Source of the DNA: Novosphingobium album (ex Hu et al. 2023)
GTDB lineage: Bacteria; Pseudomonadota; Alphaproteobacteria; Sphingomonadales; Sphingomonadaceae
Assembly (NCBI RefSeq): GCF_022832385.1
Contig: NZ_JALHLE010000003.1
Location: 124,001-188,000 of the forward strand
DNA: 64,000 nt
Direction: 5' to 3'
How positions within the stretch are numbered: the stretch's first letter is position 1; each line of letters opens with the position of its first letter. A program made the position numbers and the translations under genes. Under the pieces are notes generated by a model. That model saw only the letters and a list, made by a program, of their open reading frames with translations. It had not been told where the DNA came from and made no database searches. Of this stretch, positions 61,022 to 64,000 are shown one piece after another.

Positions 61022-62692
61022 TCAGGGACCGATGTAACCCACGGTTTCCTGATGCGGATCGTACGACTCTGCCTTCCAGCGGACGGAGCCGAACGGCCGC
61101 TCCAGACGGCGGTGAACCCGGCGGCCTTCCTTTGACCGATTGTAGGAATCGGCCTCGGTCTGCACATCATAGTCGGCCTGCGTGTAACGGCCGCGCATCC
61201 GCAGGTAATCACCCCATGTCGGGCAATGATACCTCTCGGTCCACAATGCCGGATTGGCGATGTCGCGCGCAATCGACCAGTCGAAAGCGCCAATCCGGCT
61301 GCGCATCCCCTGCATCCGCATCATGACACCATAGAAGTCGCGTGCCTGCTCGGGATCGACATCGTATTCCACCTCGACCACGACGGGGCCTGAGCGCATC
61401 GTCAGCGCCAGCCCCACTTCCGGTTCGTAACCGATGTCGATGGAATCGGTGTCCATCATCTGGTCCCGGGCGATCGGCAGCACCCAGCCGAGCAGGGCCG
61501 TCGCGCAGACGGCGACACCCGACGCAACGACCGCGAAAGCGACATCGTTATGCGCGGCGACCACACCCCAGCCCCACGCGCCAATGCCGATTCCGGCCGT
61601 GATCGCCGACGAGAACAGCGACAGCGCGCGCGCCGTAACCCAGCGTGGCGCGGACAGTTGGACAGTCACGTTCAACATGGCGATGGTCAGGATATTGCAG
61701 GCACCCACGACCAGGAACGCCGCGCACGACACCGCCAGCGAATGGCTGAACCCGATGGCCACGAGAGCGATACCGGAACCCACGGCAAAGAGACGCACGG
61801 CCAGTTCGGTCGACAGGCGGGCGCGAATGGCGCTGACGAAGAGCGCACCGCCGACCGCACCCATGCCCTGCGCGCCCAGCAGGATGCCGAAAGTCGCGGC
61901 ATCGCCGTGCAGCAGGTCCTTGGCGATCAGCGGCGCCAGCGCAGAAGCGGTTGCCGTTGAAAGCCCGAACGCGAGTACACGCGCCAAAGCCGTGCGGATC
62001 GCCGGTGCATGGAGCGCGTAGCGCGCACCGCCAATCATCGCGCGGTCCAGCCGCTCCGGCGGCAGGCGCGAAGGCACATGCGCGCGCCGCCAGAACACGA
62101 AAGCGGTCAGCAACGGCAAATAGAGCACCGAGGTCATCCCGAATACCGTCTTGGCACCATAGATGACGACGATCAGACCGCCCAGCGCCGGCCCGAAGCT
62201 ACGGGCGAGGTTGTAGCTGATCGTGCCGAGCGCCACGGCCGCAGGCAGATGCGCACGGGAAACCTGTTCCGGAATGGAGGCCTGCCAAGACGGCGAATAG
62301 AGAGCCACGCCTGCGCCGATCAGCACGCAGAACGACAGCAGAATCCACGGCGTGATCAGCCCGAAGTGCGAAATCGTCGCGAGTACACCGGCACAGACAG
62401 CACTGAATCCCAGCCCGCTGATCGCGATGCGGCGGCGGTCGAACATGTCGGCGATGGCCCCGGCAGGCAATGTGACCAGCATCAGCGGGACCATCATTGC
62501 CGTCTGCACCAGAGCCACCATGCTCGGCGAGTTCGACAGGCGCGTCATTTCCCACGCGGCCCCCACACCGAGAAACAACTGCCCAAAGTTGGAGAAGAGG
62601 CTGGCCGACCAGATGTTGCGGAACACCGGCTCCCGCAGCGGCGCAAAGGCGCCGCCGCTTTCCGGATCGCGAACCTCCGTATTGTCGCTCAT
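61022..62692 (-). CDS. MFS_3-type transporter with extra C-terminal domain
   Basis: 556 residues from ATG 62690-62692 (AAGGCAGG upstream). Twelve TM helices with FRNIWSASLFSNFGQLFLGVGAAWEMT, AGAIADMFDRRRIAI and ALGTISYNLARSFGPALGG, the EntS/MFS_3 (PF05977) branch. Residues ~410-556 are a soluble tail (VVVEVEYDVDPEQARDFYGVMMRMQGMR) resembling an antibiotic-monooxygenase-like alpha/beta domain, which is normal for many members of this family. It is probably an exporter of a small metabolite; substrate unknown. It is divergent from the thiolase gene across 240 bp. Confidence 0.88.
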   Translation of the reverse strand: MSDNTEVRDPESGGAFAPLREPVFRNIWSASLFSNFGQLFLGVGAAWEMTRLSNSPSMVALVQTAMMVPLMLVTLPAGAIADMFDRRRIAISGLGFSAVCAGVLATISHFGLITPWILLSFCVLIGAGVALYSPSWQASIPEQVSRAHLPAAVALGTISYNLARSFGPALGGLIVVIYGAKTVFGMTSVLYLPLLTAFVFWRRAHVPSRLPPERLDRAMIGGARYALHAPAIRTALARVLAFGLSTATASALAPLIAKDLLHGDAATFGILLGAQGMGAVGGALFVSAIRARLSTELAVRLFAVGSGIALVAIGFSHSLAVSCAAFLVVGACNILTIAMLNVTVQLSAPRWVTARALSLFSSAITAGIGIGAWGWGVVAAHNDVAFAVVASGVAVCATALLGWVLPIARDQMMDTDSIDIGYEPEVGLALTMRSGPVVVEVEYDVDPEQARDFYGVMMRMQGMRSRIGAFDWSIARDIANPALWTERYHCPTWGDYLRMRGRYTQADYDVQTEADSYNRSKEGRRVHRRLERPFGSVRWKAESYDPHQETVGYIGP

Positions 62693-62932
62693 CCTGCCTT
62701 CGCCCCCTGTCTGTCGTATTTGCACACGATCTTGTCCCGGGCCTGAAATACGTCAAGCCGCGCATCGCTAAGACGATCGATTGGCGCAACCTATCCCCGG
62801 CACAATATACTGACCCACGATAGCAATCGCCGCCGCGATAGGGCGGGCCGGACCGATTGCTTTTCCTCATGCAGCCTAGCATGACCGGCGCAAACAGCGC
62901 TGATGCGCGAAGGGATTTCGAGGAGACCGACC

Positions 62933-64000
62933 GTGACCGAAGCCTACATCATCGATACCGTCCGGACCCCGCGCGGGATCGGCAAGATGGGCAAGGGCGC
63001 GCTCTCGCAGATGCATCCGGAACACCTTTCCGCCACCGTTCTGGCCGCCCTGAAAGAGCGTAACGGTTTCGACACTGCCGACGTCGACGATGTGATCTGG
63101 GGGGTTTCGGCGGCGCTTGGCCTGCAGGCCGGCGACATCGGCCGTATGGCCGCGCTCGATGCAGGTTACGATGTGCGCGCGGGCGGCGTCACTCTCAACC
63201 GCTTCTGCGGCTCCAGCATTACCTCCACCAACTTCGCGGCGGCCATGATCATGTCCGGCATGGCGGGCCTGATGGTCTCGGGCGGCATGGACATGCTCTC
63301 CTACGCCAATGCTTACGGCATGAAGATGCGCGAAGCTGGGTTCGGCGGTGGCATGGGCGTCGGCAATCCGCGCCTTCAGGCCAAACACCCGCAGTCGAAC
63401 CAGGGTGTATGCGCCGATGCCATTGCGGCCATGGAAGGCATTACCCGCGCAGAGCTGGAGCAGCTCGGCGTCGAAAGCCAGCGGCGTGCCGCCATCGCGC
63501 TTGCCGAAGGCCGCTTCGCCAAGTCGACCATCGTCGTGAAGGACGATGAAGGCAACGTCATCCTCGACCACGAGGAATATCCCCGCCCGGACACCACCGC
63601 CGAAAGCCTGGCCCAGTTGAAGCCCGCCTTCGAGATGTTTCTGAACATGCCCTCGCAGCCGGGCGGCAAGACTTATGCGGAACTGATCAACCAGGTCTAT
63701 CCCGGCGTCGATATCAAGCCGATCCACCATGTCGGCATTTCCTCGGGCGTTGTGGACGGCGCCGCGGCGATCCTGCTCGCCTCGAAGGACTACGCCGAGA
63801 AGCATGGCCTCAAGCCGCGCGCGCGCATCGTTGCGATGGCGGAAACCGGCGACTGCCCGACGCTGATGCTCAACGGCCCCGTCCCCGCCGCCAAGAAGGT
63901 TCTGGAAAAGGCCGGTCTCACCAAGGATGATATCGACACCTGGGAAGTGAACGAAGCCTTTGCCGTCGTGGTTGAAAAGTTCATCCGTGACCTTGATCTG
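62933..64000 (+). CDS. thiolase / acetyl-CoA C-acyltransferase (runs off right edge)
   Basis: 356 codons from GTG 62933 with GAGGAGA 6 nt upstream; the frame is open to the window edge. MTEAYIIDTVRTPRGIGKMGKG is the usual thiolase start. The nucleophile is Cys92 in LNRFCGSSITSTNF, and IHHVGISSGVVDGAAAILLAS and WEVNEAFAVVV are conserved later motifs. The last Cys-Gly motif lies outside. The enzyme cleaves or condenses 3-oxoacyl-CoA, and here is more likely the thiolytic step of beta-oxidation of a side chain or ring product. Confidence 0.93.
   Translation, partial: MTEAYIIDTVRTPRGIGKMGKGALSQMHPEHLSATVLAALKERNGFDTADVDDVIWGVSAALGLQAGDIGRMAALDAGYDVRAGGVTLNRFCGSSITSTNFAAAMIMSGMAGLMVSGGMDMLSYANAYGMKMREAGFGGGMGVGNPRLQAKHPQSNQGVCADAIAAMEGITRAELEQLGVESQRRAAIALAEGRFAKSTIVVKDDEGNVILDHEEYPRPDTTAESLAQLKPAFEMFLNMPSQPGGKTYAELINQVYPGVDIKPIHHVGISSGVVDGAAAILLASKDYAEKHGLKPRARIVAMAETGDCPTLMLNGPVPAAKKVLEKAGLTKDDIDTWEVNEAFAVVVEKFIRDLDL

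Overview
The window comes from a GC-rich alphaproteobacterium. Sphingomonadales, probably a Novosphingobium-like strain, fits best: a TorF-type porin, a TonB-dependent receptor next to a thiolase and an MFS_3 exporter, and PLP, STAS and TPR genes with strong C/G third-position bias. This is inferred from protein character only; no rRNA or other taxonomic marker is present.

Layout. 1-2030: N-terminal end of a lytic transglycosylase, tRNA-Ser(UGA), then a patch of low-GC, poorly conserved DNA with a frameshifted HGG-motif gene, a coiled-coil gene and a small membrane protein. 2031-5812: LysR regulator and YeiH-type exporter with a palindromic operator-like site between them, a TorF porin and a soluble class III cyclase-like protein. 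5943-7354: a small unknown gene and a degenerate IS630-family element with clear ends and TA target duplication. 7405-15552: a signalling locus in which a HAMP/SpoIIE-type PP2C phosphatase is divergent from a translationally coupled operon (NTT-like transporter fused to HEAT-type repeats, HAMP sensor, cNMP-fold protein, second HAMP protein with a degenerate phosphatase-like end), followed by an STAS antagonist and an RsbW-like ATPase. 15597-17290: a SET-domain methyltransferase coupled to a fold-III PLP decarboxylase homologue.

17571-49278 is the most remarkable part. A nine-gene plus-strand operon encodes an exported TPR-CHAT protease, a CHASE2 nucleotide cyclase, an exported FecR-like protein, a TpsB transporter, a 2486-residue TpsA exoprotein, a pentaheme cytochrome, a lipoprotein with two HbpS/GlcG domains, an outer-membrane barrel and a decaheme cytochrome with an LVIVD propeller. 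It ends at a strong bidirectional terminator. Converging on that terminator is a four-gene minus-strand operon: a flavoprotein with two cyclic-nucleotide domains and four Fe-S motifs, a five-helix b-type membrane protein, an FHA-anchored decaheme cytochrome and a CpdA-like phosphodiesterase. Divergent from it is a CcmI-like TPR gene. Together the genes look like an undescribed, cyclic-nucleotide-regulated route carrying electrons from the cytoplasm across both membranes, physically linked to a giant secreted adhesin.

49286-64000 is more ordinary: a Pycsar-effector-like membrane protein, NADP-glutamate dehydrogenase, a complete RND efflux operon (MFP, RND, OMF), a DapB-like reductase, a TonB receptor, an MFS_3 transporter and the start of a thiolase that runs off the right edge.
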